This document shows positions 7,575-15,622 of a DNA stretch of 64,000 nt, piece after piece. Source of the DNA: Haloglomus salinum. GTDB taxonomy: Archaea; Halobacteriota; Halobacteria; Halobacteriales; Haloarculaceae. The stretch lies in assembly GCF_024298825.1 (NCBI RefSeq), contig NZ_CP101153.1, positions 3,038,001-3,102,000 of the forward strand. The letters run 5' to 3'. The notes beneath the pieces were generated by a model, which did no database searches, was not told the DNA's origin, and worked only from the letters and a program-made list of their open reading frames with translations. Numbering within the stretch: position 1 is the first letter of the stretch; each line of letters opens with the position of its first letter. The translations under genes were made by a program, and so were the position numbers.

Positions 7575-7979
7575 TCAGTAGGTCAGCGGTTCGACCAGCT
7601 CGATGCGGTCGCCGTCGGACAGTTCGGCCTCGGCGCCGCCGCGGTACTCGTTGAACGTGCCGTTGACCATCACGCGGACGAACGGTCGTTTGCCCGCCCC
7701 GAGGTCGTCCCGGATGTCGGTCCAGCCGGCGTCGTCCTCATGGCGCGTCTCGCCGATGAGGAGGTCGGCCAGCTCCGGCCGTTCGCCGAGGAGCGCCCCG
7801 ACGAACTCGCGGAGCGTGTCCCCCTCGAAGGTGAACTCGAAGCGGTTCTCATCGAACTGTCGCCGGAACCGGCCACACGCGCGGACATCGACGGTCGTCG
7901 TCTGCGCCGTGGTCGTCCCTTCGGCCGGTGCCTCCGCACCGGGCGGTGTGTCGGTGAGGCCTGTGGCGTTGGGGGTCAT
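7575..7979 (-). CDS. MoaD/ThiS-like beta-grasp protein without diglycine
   Basis: A 134-residue paralogue of the neighbouring ThiS-like protein. It has the same order of elements (TTTVDVRACGRFRRQF, FTFEGDTLREFVGALL, RPFVRVMVNGTF, LSDGDRIELVEPLTY) and ends Leu-Thr-Tyr, with neither Gly-Gly nor Cys-Cys. The N-terminal 35 residues are Thr/Pro/Ala-rich and variable. The two genes lie 135 bases apart on the same strand, which suggests duplication and divergence of tails. Its biochemical role is unknown. It would need C-terminal processing, or act without conjugation, if it were a sulfur carrier. Confidence 0.82.
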   Translation of the reverse strand: MTPNATGLTDTPPGAEAPAEGTTTAQTTTVDVRACGRFRRQFDENRFEFTFEGDTLREFVGALLGERPELADLLIGETRHEDDAGWTDIRDDLGAGKRPFVRVMVNGTFNEYRGGAEAELSDGDRIELVEPLTY

Positions 7980-8226
7980 ACATTATCGTTGTGAGGCCCG
8001 CATCATGAAGCTGCTCCCGGTTCTCGACGCCCGGGAATAAGTGGGTACAGCGGCGCTCGCGCCTCGATAGCGTTTCCCACACGGCGGCGACGGTCCCGGT
8101 CGGGAAGCGGACTCGACCGGGGGTCGCCGGTGTCGGGTCGGAGACGCGCTGTGCCGCGGCAGGTGGCTGGGCGTCCCCGCCCGCCGCCTTCGCATGGGTT
8201 TTCAACCGGGGCTCCGAGTAGTTGAT

Positions 8227-8601
8227 ATGGCGCGGAACCCGCGCTCGGAGTCGGACCCCCCTCTTGGCGATGTCCTCACGGCGCTCGATGACGCGGACTG
8301 TCGAGCGATCATCCGAGCGCTCGACGAACCGCTATCCGCTGGAGAGGTGTCCGACCGGTGCGACATCCCCTCCTCGACGGCCTACCGGAAGCTCGACCTC
8401 CTGACGGAGGCCGACCTGCTCCGGGAAGCGACCGAGGTGCGGCCGGACGGCCACCACACGACGCTGTACGAGGTCGATTTCGAGCGTGTGGTCATCGCAC
8501 TCGACGAGGAACGCTCGCTCGAGGTCGGTATCGACCGGCCGACACGGTCGGCGGACGAACAGCTGGCGGCGATGTGGAAGGAGGTACGGAGGGAAACCTG
8601 A
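8227..8601 (+). CDS. Winged-helix transcriptional regulator (ArsR-like)
   Basis: A 124-residue DNA-binding protein with an ArsR-type winged helix. Helices run over ALDDADCRAIIRALDEPLSA and EVSDRCDIPSSTAYRKLDLL, followed by a wing ending in HTTLYEVDF. No metal-binding Cys cluster is seen. The ATG at 8227 is chosen over an in-frame ATG at 8194 because the region before it looks like a promoter. The next gene, a small membrane protein, starts two bases after this stop, so the two form an operon. Such HTH plus small membrane pairs are common in haloarchaea, and the signal they respond to is unknown. Confidence 0.87.
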   Translation: MARNPRSESDPPLGDVLTALDDADCRAIIRALDEPLSAGEVSDRCDIPSSTAYRKLDLLTEADLLREATEVRPDGHHTTLYEVDFERVVIALDEERSLEVGIDRPTRSADEQLAAMWKEVRRET

Positions 8602-8603
8602 CC

Positions 8604-8876
8604 ATGGTACATCCGATAGGAATCACAGTAGCGAAGACGGTGACCCTGCTCCTGGGCGGGCTCATCACCTACATGACGGCGAAGGCGTATCGACGGACCG
8701 GTGCCCCGTCGCTCCGAGCGCTCGCGATCGGCTTCGGCATCATCACCATGGGCGGCGTCATCGCTGGGGTCGGCGACCTCGCGGGAATCGTCGACCTCCG
8801 CACCAGCGTGCTGGTCCAGAGCGTCATCACGGCAATCGGGTTCGGCGTCATCACGTACTCGCTGTACCAGGAGTGA
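8604..8876 (+). CDS. Small membrane protein (DUF7521-like)
   Basis: A 90-residue integral membrane protein with about three hydrophobic segments (residues 8-25, 41-60, 68-86). It has a conserved loop AYRRTGAPSLRALAIGFGI between the first two. It starts two bases after the regulator stop and is surely cotranscribed. I recall this family as DUF7521 in haloarchaea, adjacent to HTH regulators, but could not search. A tandem paralogue follows at 8957 with the same AYRRTG.xSLRALA loop. A membrane sensing or anchoring partner of the regulator is inference. Confidence 0.75.
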   Translation: MVHPIGITVAKTVTLLLGGLITYMTAKAYRRTGAPSLRALAIGFGIITMGGVIAGVGDLAGIVDLRTSVLVQSVITAIGFGVITYSLYQE

Positions 8877-8956
8877 TCGCCGCGGCCCCGGCGCCCGTTC
8901 CCAGCGGCTGGGAGCCGGCAGCCCGTGCTATTATCTCACGTGGCATCTACTCTGAT

Positions 8957-9286
8957 ATGTTCCCTAGCGAACCCCTGCTGGTGGCCACCAAACTGGCGAC
9001 GCTCGCGCTCGGCAGCGTCATCGCGGTGGTCGCCCATCGGGCATACCGTCGCACCGGCAACCAGTCGCTCCGTGCGCTCGCTCTCGGCTTCGGCCTGCTG
9101 GCTACCGGGGCGGTCGCCGCCGGACTCCTCCACATGTCCGGCGCCCTGTCGCTGGCCGAGAGTCAGACCATCCAGAGTCTCTGCACCGCTGCCGGCCTGG
9201 CCGTCATCGTCCACTCGCTCCTCATCGACGACGCCCCCCGGCCGGGCGTGGGACAGGACCAGTGCTCGACCGGCGGCCACAACTGA
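8957..9286 (+). CDS. Small membrane protein, tandem paralogue
   Basis: A 109-residue paralogue of the preceding membrane protein. It keeps the AYRRTGNQSLRALALGFGLL loop between the first and second membrane segments and adds a short hydrophilic tail ending in CSTGGHN. It starts 80 bases after the upstream gene, behind an AT-rich TATTATCTC stretch that may be its own promoter. The duplicate suggests either a dimeric partner or an alternative sensor for the same HTH protein. Function is unknown. Confidence 0.72.
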   Translation: MFPSEPLLVATKLATLALGSVIAVVAHRAYRRTGNQSLRALALGFGLLATGAVAAGLLHMSGALSLAESQTIQSLCTAAGLAVIVHSLLIDDAPRPGVGQDQCSTGGHN

Positions 9287-9292
9287 CACGCG

Positions 9293-9946
9293 TCAGCCGT
9301 CGGTCGGCACGTTCGGGCTCCCGTCCTCGTGGTGGTGCCACAGGTAGAGCGCGGCGTACGACCGGAACGGCCGCCATGGCTCGGCGCGCTCGACCATCTC
9401 CGCGCGAGTGAGGTCCCCGTGCAGTGACTCCATCGCGCGCCGGATGCCGAGGTCCTCGACGGGGAACACGTCCTCACGGCCGAGGGCGAACATCGCGAAC
9501 ATCTTGCCGGTCCAGTCGCCGACGCCGCGGATGTCGGTCAGGTCGTCGACGACGGCCGTGTCGTCCATCGCGGCGAAGCGGTTGCGGTCGAGGCGACCCT
9601 CCCGTGCGGCCTCGGCGGCGCTCTGCACGTAGTCGACCTTCTGCCGGGAGAGTCCCACATCCCGGAGCGCGTCCTCGTCGGCCGCGAGCAGGCCCTCGGA
9701 TGTCACCTCGAAGCGGTCGAACAGTCGCTCGCGGATCGCCGCCGCGGAGGCCGAGGAGAGCTGCTGATTGACCAGCGAGACGACGAGCCGCTCGAACGGG
9801 TCGCCGGTCGGGTCGAGTTCGAGGGGGCCGTACGACTCGACCAGCGGTGCCAGCGTCTCGTCGCCGGCGAGGTGAGCGTGCGGGTCCTGCGGCTCATCGG
9901 AGGTTCCGTGGGAGACCGCGTCGTCATCGTCGGCGTCGGGGGCCAT
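9293..9946 (-). CDS. DNA-3-methyladenine glycosylase, AlkA type (HhH-GPD)
   Basis: A 217-residue base-excision enzyme that removes alkylated purines from DNA. The helix-hairpin-helix is LTDIRGVGDWTGKMFAMFAL. The GPD motif with catalytic Asp is FPVEDLGIRRAM (Asp at about residue 166). The N-terminal LVVSLVNQQLSSASA helix matches the AlkA/MAG family. The first 30 residues are acidic and probably disordered. No Fe-S cluster loop is present, which separates it from MutY and Nth. It is transcribed toward the membrane-protein genes and ends six bases from them. A repeat element lies upstream of its start. Confidence 0.92.
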   Translation of the reverse strand: MAPDADDDDAVSHGTSDEPQDPHAHLAGDETLAPLVESYGPLELDPTGDPFERLVVSLVNQQLSSASAAAIRERLFDRFEVTSEGLLAADEDALRDVGLSRQKVDYVQSAAEAAREGRLDRNRFAAMDDTAVVDDLTDIRGVGDWTGKMFAMFALGREDVFPVEDLGIRRAMESLHGDLTRAEMVERAEPWRPFRSYAALYLWHHHEDGSPNVPTDG

Positions 9947-9987
9947 CGACGCCGACTCGGTGGCCGGGGCGGATATGCCTCTCGCTC

Positions 9988-10183
9988 GTGGCGAACAGGC
10001 GGCACGACAGCGTCCCGAACCGTGTGCTGCGCTGGCGGAACCGAGCGGGGAGTGGCGTCCTTCCCGCTCGGGTCGGCGGTCCGGGAGCGACTCGTCAGGG
10101 CATGGGGGCGCTGGTCCCGGAATCTGCCTTCAAATATCGGACGGTGTGGGGCCGCGCCGGCGTGGCTGGTGGAGAATAATTCT
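9988..10183 (+). repeat. Dispersed repeat, copy A
   Basis: This stretch of about 195 bases, from GTGGCGAACAGGCGG to GAATAATTCT, recurs in inverted orientation at 46786-46968. The best-kept blocks are GCGCTGGCGGAACCGA, the CTCGGGTCGGCGGTCCGG block and GGGGGCGCTGGTC. It occupies most of the 305-base gap between the glycosylase and the ATP-grasp gene. Short open frames cross it in several phases, but none stands out as a gene. Confidence 0.75.
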
Positions 10184-10251
10184 GATAATCGTCGAACAAT
10201 CGAGGTCAGGGCCAAATTTCTGCCGTAGGTCGGAATCTGGAACGCTGACTT

Positions 10252-11634
10252 CTACTCTTCTGAGAGCTCCTCTTCTTCGGCGTTCTCCCCGGGGCCGAGG
10301 TCGCTGTCCGCGCGCCGCCGGACGTCGACCCGGTAGTGTTCGAGGATGTCCCGGCCCAGCAGCATCGGGTAGTCCATGTGCGAGCGGTCCTCGACGGACG
10401 CGGCGACGGTGTGCTGGGTGCCCCCGACGCCGACGACCACGTCGACGACGGGACGGGACTTGCCGGACTTGAGGCTGCCCGATTTGATCTTCACGATGTC
10501 CTTGATGGGGCCGGTCCCGACATCGGCCGCGAGGCGGGCGTCGATGCTGGTCCTGGTGGCGCCCGTGTCGGATTTGGCCATGATGGACTTGCGCCCGCTG
10601 GTGCCGATGACGTCGACCTCCTCGATGTAGCCGATGACGGCGGGTTCGCTCGCCTCCTCTGTCTCGATGCGCGGCGCACAGGAGGGCCGGGAGTCGTCGA
10701 GCGTGGTCTCCAGCCGTCGGACGGCCTCCTCGTCGACGGTCGCGCCGGCGCAGTCGAGTGCCAGCCGGGCGATGTGCGGTGCCGGCGAGCGCCCGGTCGC
10801 CTCGAACAGCCCCTTGAAGCCGGCTGTGGGGTTCACCTCCAGGATGTACCAGCCGGCGTCACCCTCCACGAGGTCGACGCCGGCGTAGTCCAGCCCCACC
10901 ACGTCCGTCGCACGGGTCGCGATGTCGACCACCTCGTCGGTGAGCGCGTCGCCGGCGTTCTCGACGTCGCCGCCGAGCGCGACGTTCGTCCGCCAGTCGT
11001 CCTCCGGGGCGTGTCGCCGCATCGCCCCGACCACCTCGCCACCGACCACGTACACCCGGAGGTCGGTGTGGCTCTCGGGGTCGCGTTCGAGGAACTGCTG
11101 GATGAACGCCTGCCGGGTCCCGACCTTCGGGTTGATACTGTCCTCCTCGCCGAGCTTCCATGTTCCGCCGCCGTGCGTGCCGATGGCGGTCTTGTAGACG
11201 AACTCCGGTTCGAACCGGTCCCGGCCCTCCTCCATCCGGTCCTTCGAGAGCGCCATCAGCGCGTCCGGGACGGGGAGGCCCGCGTCCGACAGCGCCGCAG
11301 CACTGGCGAACTTGTGGAGCGCCGTCAGTGTCGCCGGCGGCCGGTTGAGCATCGGCGCCAGCCGCTCGACGGTCGCGGCGAGTCCCAGCAGCTCGGCCGG
11401 GTGCCCCTCCTTCGACAGCAGCAGCCGGTTCACGACCACGTCCACGTCCGGCTCGAGCCGTGGTTCGCCGTCCTCGATCTCGACCGCGAGGTTCTCGGCC
11501 CGGAGCCACTCTGTCCCGTGGCCCAGATCATCGACCGCGTTCAGAATCGCCTTCGTCTCCTTCGAGTTGTGGAGACTCAGGACACCGACCGTCGTCTCGC
11601 CGGCATCGCCACCGGGCGGGGTTCCCGTACTCAT
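10252..11634 (-). CDS. RimK-type ATP-grasp ligase fused to a retropepsin-like domain
   Basis: A 460-residue fusion. Residues about 12-310 form a RimK-family ATP-grasp ligase, which joins an amine to a carboxylate using ATP. It contains ALHKFASAAALSDAGLPVPD, TAIGTHGGGTWKL and the metal-binding DLVEGDAGWYILEVNPTAGF. Residues about 330-445 are a RimK-associated aspartic-protease-like domain (once called putative zinc protease, DUF785) with KSDTGATRTSID, whose Asp-Thr-Gly is the retropepsin signature. The two are usually separate neighbouring genes. The start at 11634 is preferred over an upstream in-frame ATG at 11688. An AstE-like hydrolase, the usual third member of the set, lies at 13540. Confidence 0.88.
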   Translation of the reverse strand: MSTGTPPGGDAGETTVGVLSLHNSKETKAILNAVDDLGHGTEWLRAENLAVEIEDGEPRLEPDVDVVVNRLLLSKEGHPAELLGLAATVERLAPMLNRPPATLTALHKFASAAALSDAGLPVPDALMALSKDRMEEGRDRFEPEFVYKTAIGTHGGGTWKLGEEDSINPKVGTRQAFIQQFLERDPESHTDLRVYVVGGEVVGAMRRHAPEDDWRTNVALGGDVENAGDALTDEVVDIATRATDVVGLDYAGVDLVEGDAGWYILEVNPTAGFKGLFEATGRSPAPHIARLALDCAGATVDEEAVRRLETTLDDSRPSCAPRIETEEASEPAVIGYIEEVDVIGTSGRKSIMAKSDTGATRTSIDARLAADVGTGPIKDIVKIKSGSLKSGKSRPVVDVVVGVGGTQHTVAASVEDRSHMDYPMLLGRDILEHYRVDVRRRADSDLGPGENAEEEELSEE

Positions 11635-11714
11635 ACCTCTAGCCGTTCGGGGGTCGGACCCTAATCCTGACGGTGCGTACGGCCGCACTGTCGTGGGACA
11701 GCGCCATTCGTCCG

Positions 11715-13355
11715 TCAGTTCTCAGTCAGCGGGACGCCGACCGAGAGGTCTTCGAGCACGACCGTCCCGGGGGTGCGGATGGAGCCGTGTATCGGGAACA
11801 TGTCCGAGACCGCGGTGACCGTGAGATAGAGCTGTTCACGTGGGCCGATATCGGCAGCGACGCCGGGCAGTTCGACGGTCCGCTCGACACCCATCACCGG
11901 GTCGGCCTCGTGCAGTGGCATCACGTTGTTCTGGAGGACCTGTGCTGTGGCCGGGCTCTCGCCGACCGAGAGCCCGAAGAACAGCCGCTGATCGACGCCG
12001 AGGGCGGTGACCGTCGCCGACAGCTCCGGGACGCCGGCGACCGTCAGCGGGCCGTCGTCGAGGGGCAGGTGGATCGGTGCCCCGGCTCCCGTGGTGGTGG
12101 CGACCGTGTCCGTGTTCGCGACGCCGAGCCCACCAGCGCCGTCACCGTACACCGAGAGGTCGGCCTCCCCGTACGGCGTCCGGTCGTCGACCCGGTCGAC
12201 GGCGACCCTGCGTTCCCCGGAGGCGGTCTGGAGCAGGTACGGCGAGCCGACGACCGAACGGGCGTCGCCGCTGTCGCTGCTGTCGCCGCGTATCGCCTCG
12301 AAGAACGTCAGCCGGGCGTCCTCGTAGAACGTCGGCCCCGAGACGACGCCGCCGAAGCTCCCGTCGCCGGGCGGGAACGTGTTCGGCAGCGCGTGGCCCC
12401 CGTTGTAGCCGACGACCGCACTCTGCCCGCGTGCGCTGTCCGTGAGCCCTCGCTCGAAGTTCTTCCACGCCTGGTTGAAATTGAACAGGTTGTCGGACAG
12501 TCCCTGACCGAAGAGGACGGGCACGTCGAGCCGGATGTCGCGCTCGACGAACCCGACCGGCCCGTTGTCGAAGAACCGCGATTCGAGGTCCGGTTCGCCC
12601 AGTGGCTCGCCGTCGGGCCACTGGCCGGTCGTCGCACCGTAGGCGAGTCCTTCGTGGACGTGTTGCGGGACCATTCCCGCCCCGAGGGTGTAGAGTGCCA
12701 GGACCCAGGTCGAGCGGACCACCTTCTCGGGTGCGAGCGACTCCGTGAGGTCGAACCAGGTGATCTGTGGCGCGAGCGCGTCGAAGCGTGTGTAGCCCTT
12801 CACCGCGGTCTCGGTGAACGCCCCGACGAGCTGGTAGCCGCCCCCGTAGCTCCTGCCCATCGCGAAGACGGCCGGGTTGTCCTTCTTCGGGATGGGGAGC
12901 CCCTTCGGCTCGCTCCGGGCGACCCACGGCAGGTCGGCGACGTGGTCCAGCACCGCGATGACGTCCTGGCCCTCGCGCTCCGGGCTCTGGACGTACGCCT
13001 GTCCGCCGGACTCGCCGTGGCCGCGCTGGTCGAAACTCAGCACGCCGAAGCCGGCGTCGAGCTCCGTCCGGAACGCGCCCTCGCTCGAGGTCCGCGAGCC
13101 GCCCCACCCGTGTGAGTGGAGAATCATCGGGACCGGGTCGTCGGCCGACGCACCTCCCGGTCGGTACACCGTCGCCGCGATGTCGACCGGGTGTGGGGAG
13201 TTGTCGCTCGTGATCGTGACGTTCTCCCTGGTGTGGTCTCGCGCTGCCGCGCCGGCCCCCACTCCGAGGCCGAGTGCGGCCCCGCTCGCCGCGGTGAGTG
13301 TCAGGTAGCGCCGTCGCGTTACGCCGTCGGTCGTCCACTGGGGGTCGTCGGTCAT
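11715..13355 (-). CDS. CocE/NonD-type alpha/beta hydrolase, Tat-exported
   Basis: A 546-residue secreted hydrolase of the Xaa-Pro dipeptidyl-peptidase/CocE superfamily. The N terminus has a Tat signal (TRRRYLTLTAASGAALGLG). The alpha/beta core has the HSHGWGG oxyanion-region strand, SFDQRGHGES, and the nucleophile elbow GRSYGGGYQ with Ser near residue 168. A likely Asp lies in GQGLSDNLF and His in NGGHALPNTF. The last 150 residues form a beta-rich jelly-roll domain as in CocE. It is transcribed away from the AstE-like gene and follows the ATP-grasp gene on the same strand. The substrate is unknown; an ester or an amide is possible. Confidence 0.85.
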   Translation of the reverse strand: MTDDPQWTTDGVTRRRYLTLTAASGAALGLGVGAGAAARDHTRENVTITSDNSPHPVDIAATVYRPGGASADDPVPMILHSHGWGGSRTSSEGAFRTELDAGFGVLSFDQRGHGESGGQAYVQSPEREGQDVIAVLDHVADLPWVARSEPKGLPIPKKDNPAVFAMGRSYGGGYQLVGAFTETAVKGYTRFDALAPQITWFDLTESLAPEKVVRSTWVLALYTLGAGMVPQHVHEGLAYGATTGQWPDGEPLGEPDLESRFFDNGPVGFVERDIRLDVPVLFGQGLSDNLFNFNQAWKNFERGLTDSARGQSAVVGYNGGHALPNTFPPGDGSFGGVVSGPTFYEDARLTFFEAIRGDSSDSGDARSVVGSPYLLQTASGERRVAVDRVDDRTPYGEADLSVYGDGAGGLGVANTDTVATTTGAGAPIHLPLDDGPLTVAGVPELSATVTALGVDQRLFFGLSVGESPATAQVLQNNVMPLHEADPVMGVERTVELPGVAADIGPREQLYLTVTAVSDMFPIHGSIRTPGTVVLEDLSVGVPLTEN

Positions 13356-13539
13356 GGCTGGTGTGGTCGTGTGTCCGTGCCGGCCCCGGTCGGGACGGCC
13401 GGTCGTACACGGAGTGCGGGCAGGGCCGACGTGGCGGTTGCGCCGGGCAACAGGGGTTGCTTAAGACGCTCCGGGGTCCGGGCACGTTGCCCCGGCCGTG
13501 AGTTGGGGGCTTTTGTAGTTGCGCGTCCCCGGTGTGGGC

Positions 13540-14619
13540 ATGACCGACGACGCCGCCGCGGACGACGAGGGGCAGTCGCTCCTCCCGGGGCCCGAGGACG
13601 AACCCGAACCGTTCACCTACGACGGCGGGCGCGTCGACCCCGGCGAGACCCAGAACGTCCGGTACGGCGTCAGCGAGACCTACCTGGGCGAACCGGTCCG
13701 GTTGCCGGTCACCATCGTCAACGGCGAGCGAGCCGGGCCCACGATGTTCCTCTCGGCGGCCGCGCACGGCGACGAGCTGAACGGTATCGAGGTGGTCCGC
13801 GAGGTGGCCCACGAGTGGGACCACACCGACCTCGCGGGGACGCTGGTCTGCCTGCCCGTGTTGAACGTCCCGGGGTTCATCGCCCAGCAGCGCTACCTCC
13901 CCATCTACGACCGCGACCTCAACCGCTCGTTCCCGGGCGACCCCGAGGGCACGTCGGCCAAGCGCATCGCCAACCGTATCCACCGCAACTTCCTCGAGCC
14001 CTGCGACCTCGGCCTCGACTTCCACACCTCGACTCGGGGGCGGACCAACACCCTGCACGTCCGCGCGGACATGGAGCACCAGCGGGTCGCCCGCGTCGCC
14101 AACGCGTTCGCCTCCAACGTCATCATCGCGGGCGAGGGGCCGTCGGGGGCGCTCCGGCGCGAGGCGACCGAGGCCGGCGTTCCGACCATCACCGTGGAGA
14201 TGGGCGAGGCCCACCGCTTCCAGCGCGACCTCATCGACCGAGCGCTGGCGGGGACGCTCTCGGTCATGGCGGAGTTCGGTCTGCGCGACGAGGAGGCGGT
14301 CGCCTGGCCCGGCTGGCGGACCGTGGTCGACGGCTCGGCCGAGAAGACGTGGCTCCGCGCGGACGCCGGCGGCCTCGTCGAGATGCACCACGAGCGCGGC
14401 TCGCTCGTCTACGAGGGCGACACGGTCTGCACCATCACGAACCCGTTCAAGACGGACTCTGCGGTCGTGAAGGCGCCGTTCACCGGACTCCTCGTCGGCG
14501 TGCTGGAGAACCCGCTCGTCTACCCGGGTAACCCGCTCTGTCACCTCGTCGAACTCGACGGGCGGACCCGGCGCGCGCTCGAACGGGAGGGTGAGCGTAC
14601 GTCGGGCGGGTCTGCCTGA
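13540..14619 (+). CDS. Succinylglutamate desuccinylase/aspartoacylase family hydrolase
   Basis: A 359-residue zinc amidohydrolase of the AstE/AspA (M14-like) family that cleaves acyl-amino acids. Zinc ligands are seen as His76 and Glu79 in AAAHGDELNG, plus the His in GLDFHTST near residue 155. A catalytic Glu is probable in TITVEMGEAH. The last 80 residues form a barrel-sandwich-like beta domain (VVKAPFTGLLVGVLENPLVYP). The ATG at 13540 follows a TATA-like CTTTTGTAG about 28 bases upstream. RimK-like ligases and AstE-like hydrolases co-occur in many genomes, and here the ligase lies two genes away. A role in trimming or recycling ligase products is inference. Confidence 0.9.
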   Translation: MTDDAAADDEGQSLLPGPEDEPEPFTYDGGRVDPGETQNVRYGVSETYLGEPVRLPVTIVNGERAGPTMFLSAAAHGDELNGIEVVREVAHEWDHTDLAGTLVCLPVLNVPGFIAQQRYLPIYDRDLNRSFPGDPEGTSAKRIANRIHRNFLEPCDLGLDFHTSTRGRTNTLHVRADMEHQRVARVANAFASNVIIAGEGPSGALRREATEAGVPTITVEMGEAHRFQRDLIDRALAGTLSVMAEFGLRDEEAVAWPGWRTVVDGSAEKTWLRADAGGLVEMHHERGSLVYEGDTVCTITNPFKTDSAVVKAPFTGLLVGVLENPLVYPGNPLCHLVELDGRTRRALEREGERTSGGSA

Positions 14620-14670
14620 GACGACGTCCTGCCTGCGACGACCCCTCGCCGATACGACCGCCCGGAGTGG

Positions 14671-14934
14671 TCAGTCGTAGTCGTCGAACTCGAACTCCTC
14701 CTCTTCCTCGTCCTCGTCGCTCAGGAACCGTGTCTTCACCAGGTAGGCGACGACCGCGAGGAACATCAGTCCGACGAGCGCGCCCACGACCGCCTTCTTC
14801 GAGCTGCCGCCGCTCCCCGGCGGGATGTCCTCTCCCGCGGCCTCGAACGAGACGTCCTCGGCGTCGCGCCCGTCCTCCCCCTTCGTGAAGGAGGCGTCCT
14901 GTACGTGGACCTCCAGGAACGTGATGTCGACCAT
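14671..14934 (-). CDS. Small single-TM protein with acidic tail
   Basis: An 87-residue protein I do not recognise. An N-terminal beta-rich segment (MVDITFLEVHVQDASF) leads to a Gly/Ser linker and Lys-Lys. One membrane segment (AVVGALVGLMFLAVVAYLV, about residues 48-66) follows, then a strongly acidic C-terminal tail (DEDEEEEEFEFDDYD). The topology suggests a membrane-anchored small protein with the N-terminal part outside. It converges on the AstE-like gene and is divergent from the lsm gene. No function can be assigned. Confidence 0.72.
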   Translation of the reverse strand: MVDITFLEVHVQDASFTKGEDGRDAEDVSFEAAGEDIPPGSGGSSKKAVVGALVGLMFLAVVAYLVKTRFLSDEDEEEEEFEFDDYD

Positions 14935-15057
14935 GGTCGGGATTCAGTCGGCGAGGGTTTAGCGGTTGTGGGGAATCCTGGTCGGCGTCTCTGCACTCCT
15001 ACGTCCGGCGGTACGCCGACACGCCGGGCGGGCCCACCGGAGACCGGGTGTCGGTGC

Positions 15058-15064
15058 GTTTATC
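15058..15064 (+). promoter_or_regulatory. TATA-like box of the lsm-rpl37e operon
   Basis: GTTTATC lies about 28 bases before the lsm ATG at 15089, consistent with a near-leaderless transcript. Confidence 0.55.
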
Positions 15065-15088
15065 CGGTCGGCCCGCGCGTTCTGTGGT

Positions 15089-15280
15089 ATGCCGGGGCGA
15101 CCGCTCGACGTGCTCGAAGAGACGCTCGGAGAGGAAGTGACGGTTCACCTGAAGGGCGGCGAGGTGTACGACGGCGTCCTCGAGGGGTACGACCAGCACA
15201 TGAACCTCGTCGTGGCCGACGGGGAGAACACAACGATTATCCGCGGCGATAACGTCGTCTCGATTCAACCAGAACCATGA
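15089..15280 (+). CDS. lsm: Archaeal Sm-like protein (Lsm)
   Basis: A 63-residue Sm-fold RNA-binding protein that forms a heptameric ring on U-rich RNA. The Sm1 motif covers [28 protein letters not shown] and Sm2 is [10 protein letters not shown]. Its length and overlap with rpl37e (ATGA, the lsm stop inside the L37e start) match the conserved archaeal lsm-rpl37e operon. The start at 15089 is set by the family start ([14 protein letters not shown]) and the promoter spacing. Confidence 0.95.
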   Translation: MPGRPLDVLEETLGEEVTVHLKGGEVYDGVLEGYDQHMNLVVADGENTTIIRGDNVVSIQPEP

Positions 15281-15453
15281 CTGGAGCCGGCACGCCCTCT
15301 CAGGGGAAGAAGAACAAGACGACCCACGTGAAGTGCCGCCGCTGCGGCGAGAAGTCCTACCACAAGCAGAAGAAGCAGTGCGCGTCCTGTGGCTTCGGGA
15401 AGTCCGCGAAGCGACGGGACTACGAGTGGCAGGGCAAGACCGGCGACAACTGA
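15277..15453 (+). CDS. rpl37e: Large ribosomal subunit protein eL37
   Basis: A 58-residue basic zinc-ribbon ribosomal protein of the large subunit. It starts [20 protein letters not shown] and carries the two Cys pairs CRRCG and CASCG with the RRDYEWQGK end typical of eL37. Its Lys/Arg richness contrasts with the acidic neighbours, as expected for an rRNA-binding protein. The start codon overlaps the lsm stop by three bases (ATGA), so the two are translationally coupled. Confidence 0.97.
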   Translation: MTGAGTPSQGKKNKTTHVKCRRCGEKSYHKQKKQCASCGFGKSAKRRDYEWQGKTGDN

Positions 15454-15589
15454 ACGCGGGCCACACGACGACCGAACCGCGATCCTTCTGTTCGCGGCTA
15501 CCATCGACAGCCGCGGCTCATCCGGCATGTATGAACCCGCCGGTGGTGCCCGGTGACGGCTGTGTCACCGGGAACGACCCAGTTGCGAA

Positions 15590-15596
15590 TCTTTTT
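15590..15596 (+). promoter_or_regulatory. TATA-like box of purF
   Basis: TCTTTTT ends about 27 bases before the purF ATG at 15623. No riboswitch-like fold was seen in this gap. Confidence 0.5.
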
Positions 15597-15622
15597 GCCG
15601 GTCCGGTCGCTCCCTCCGCACA

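Noticed and set aside
9847-10228. Open frames through the dispersed repeat, with similar peptides predicted at the other copy.
   Set aside because: Similarity holds in several phases at once, and the frames end or shift differently, so it reflects DNA-level repetition rather than a conserved protein.
12142-14544. An open frame of 800 codons on the minus strand crossing two genes.
   Set aside because: It is antisense to the AstE-like gene and out of frame with the CocE gene. Its composition is Arg/Pro-rich with no domain, and long antisense frames are common at this G+C content.
15454-15622. Possible purine riboswitch before purF.
   Set aside because: No conserved three-way junction or aptamer sequence is seen; only a TATA-like element and GC-rich sequence.
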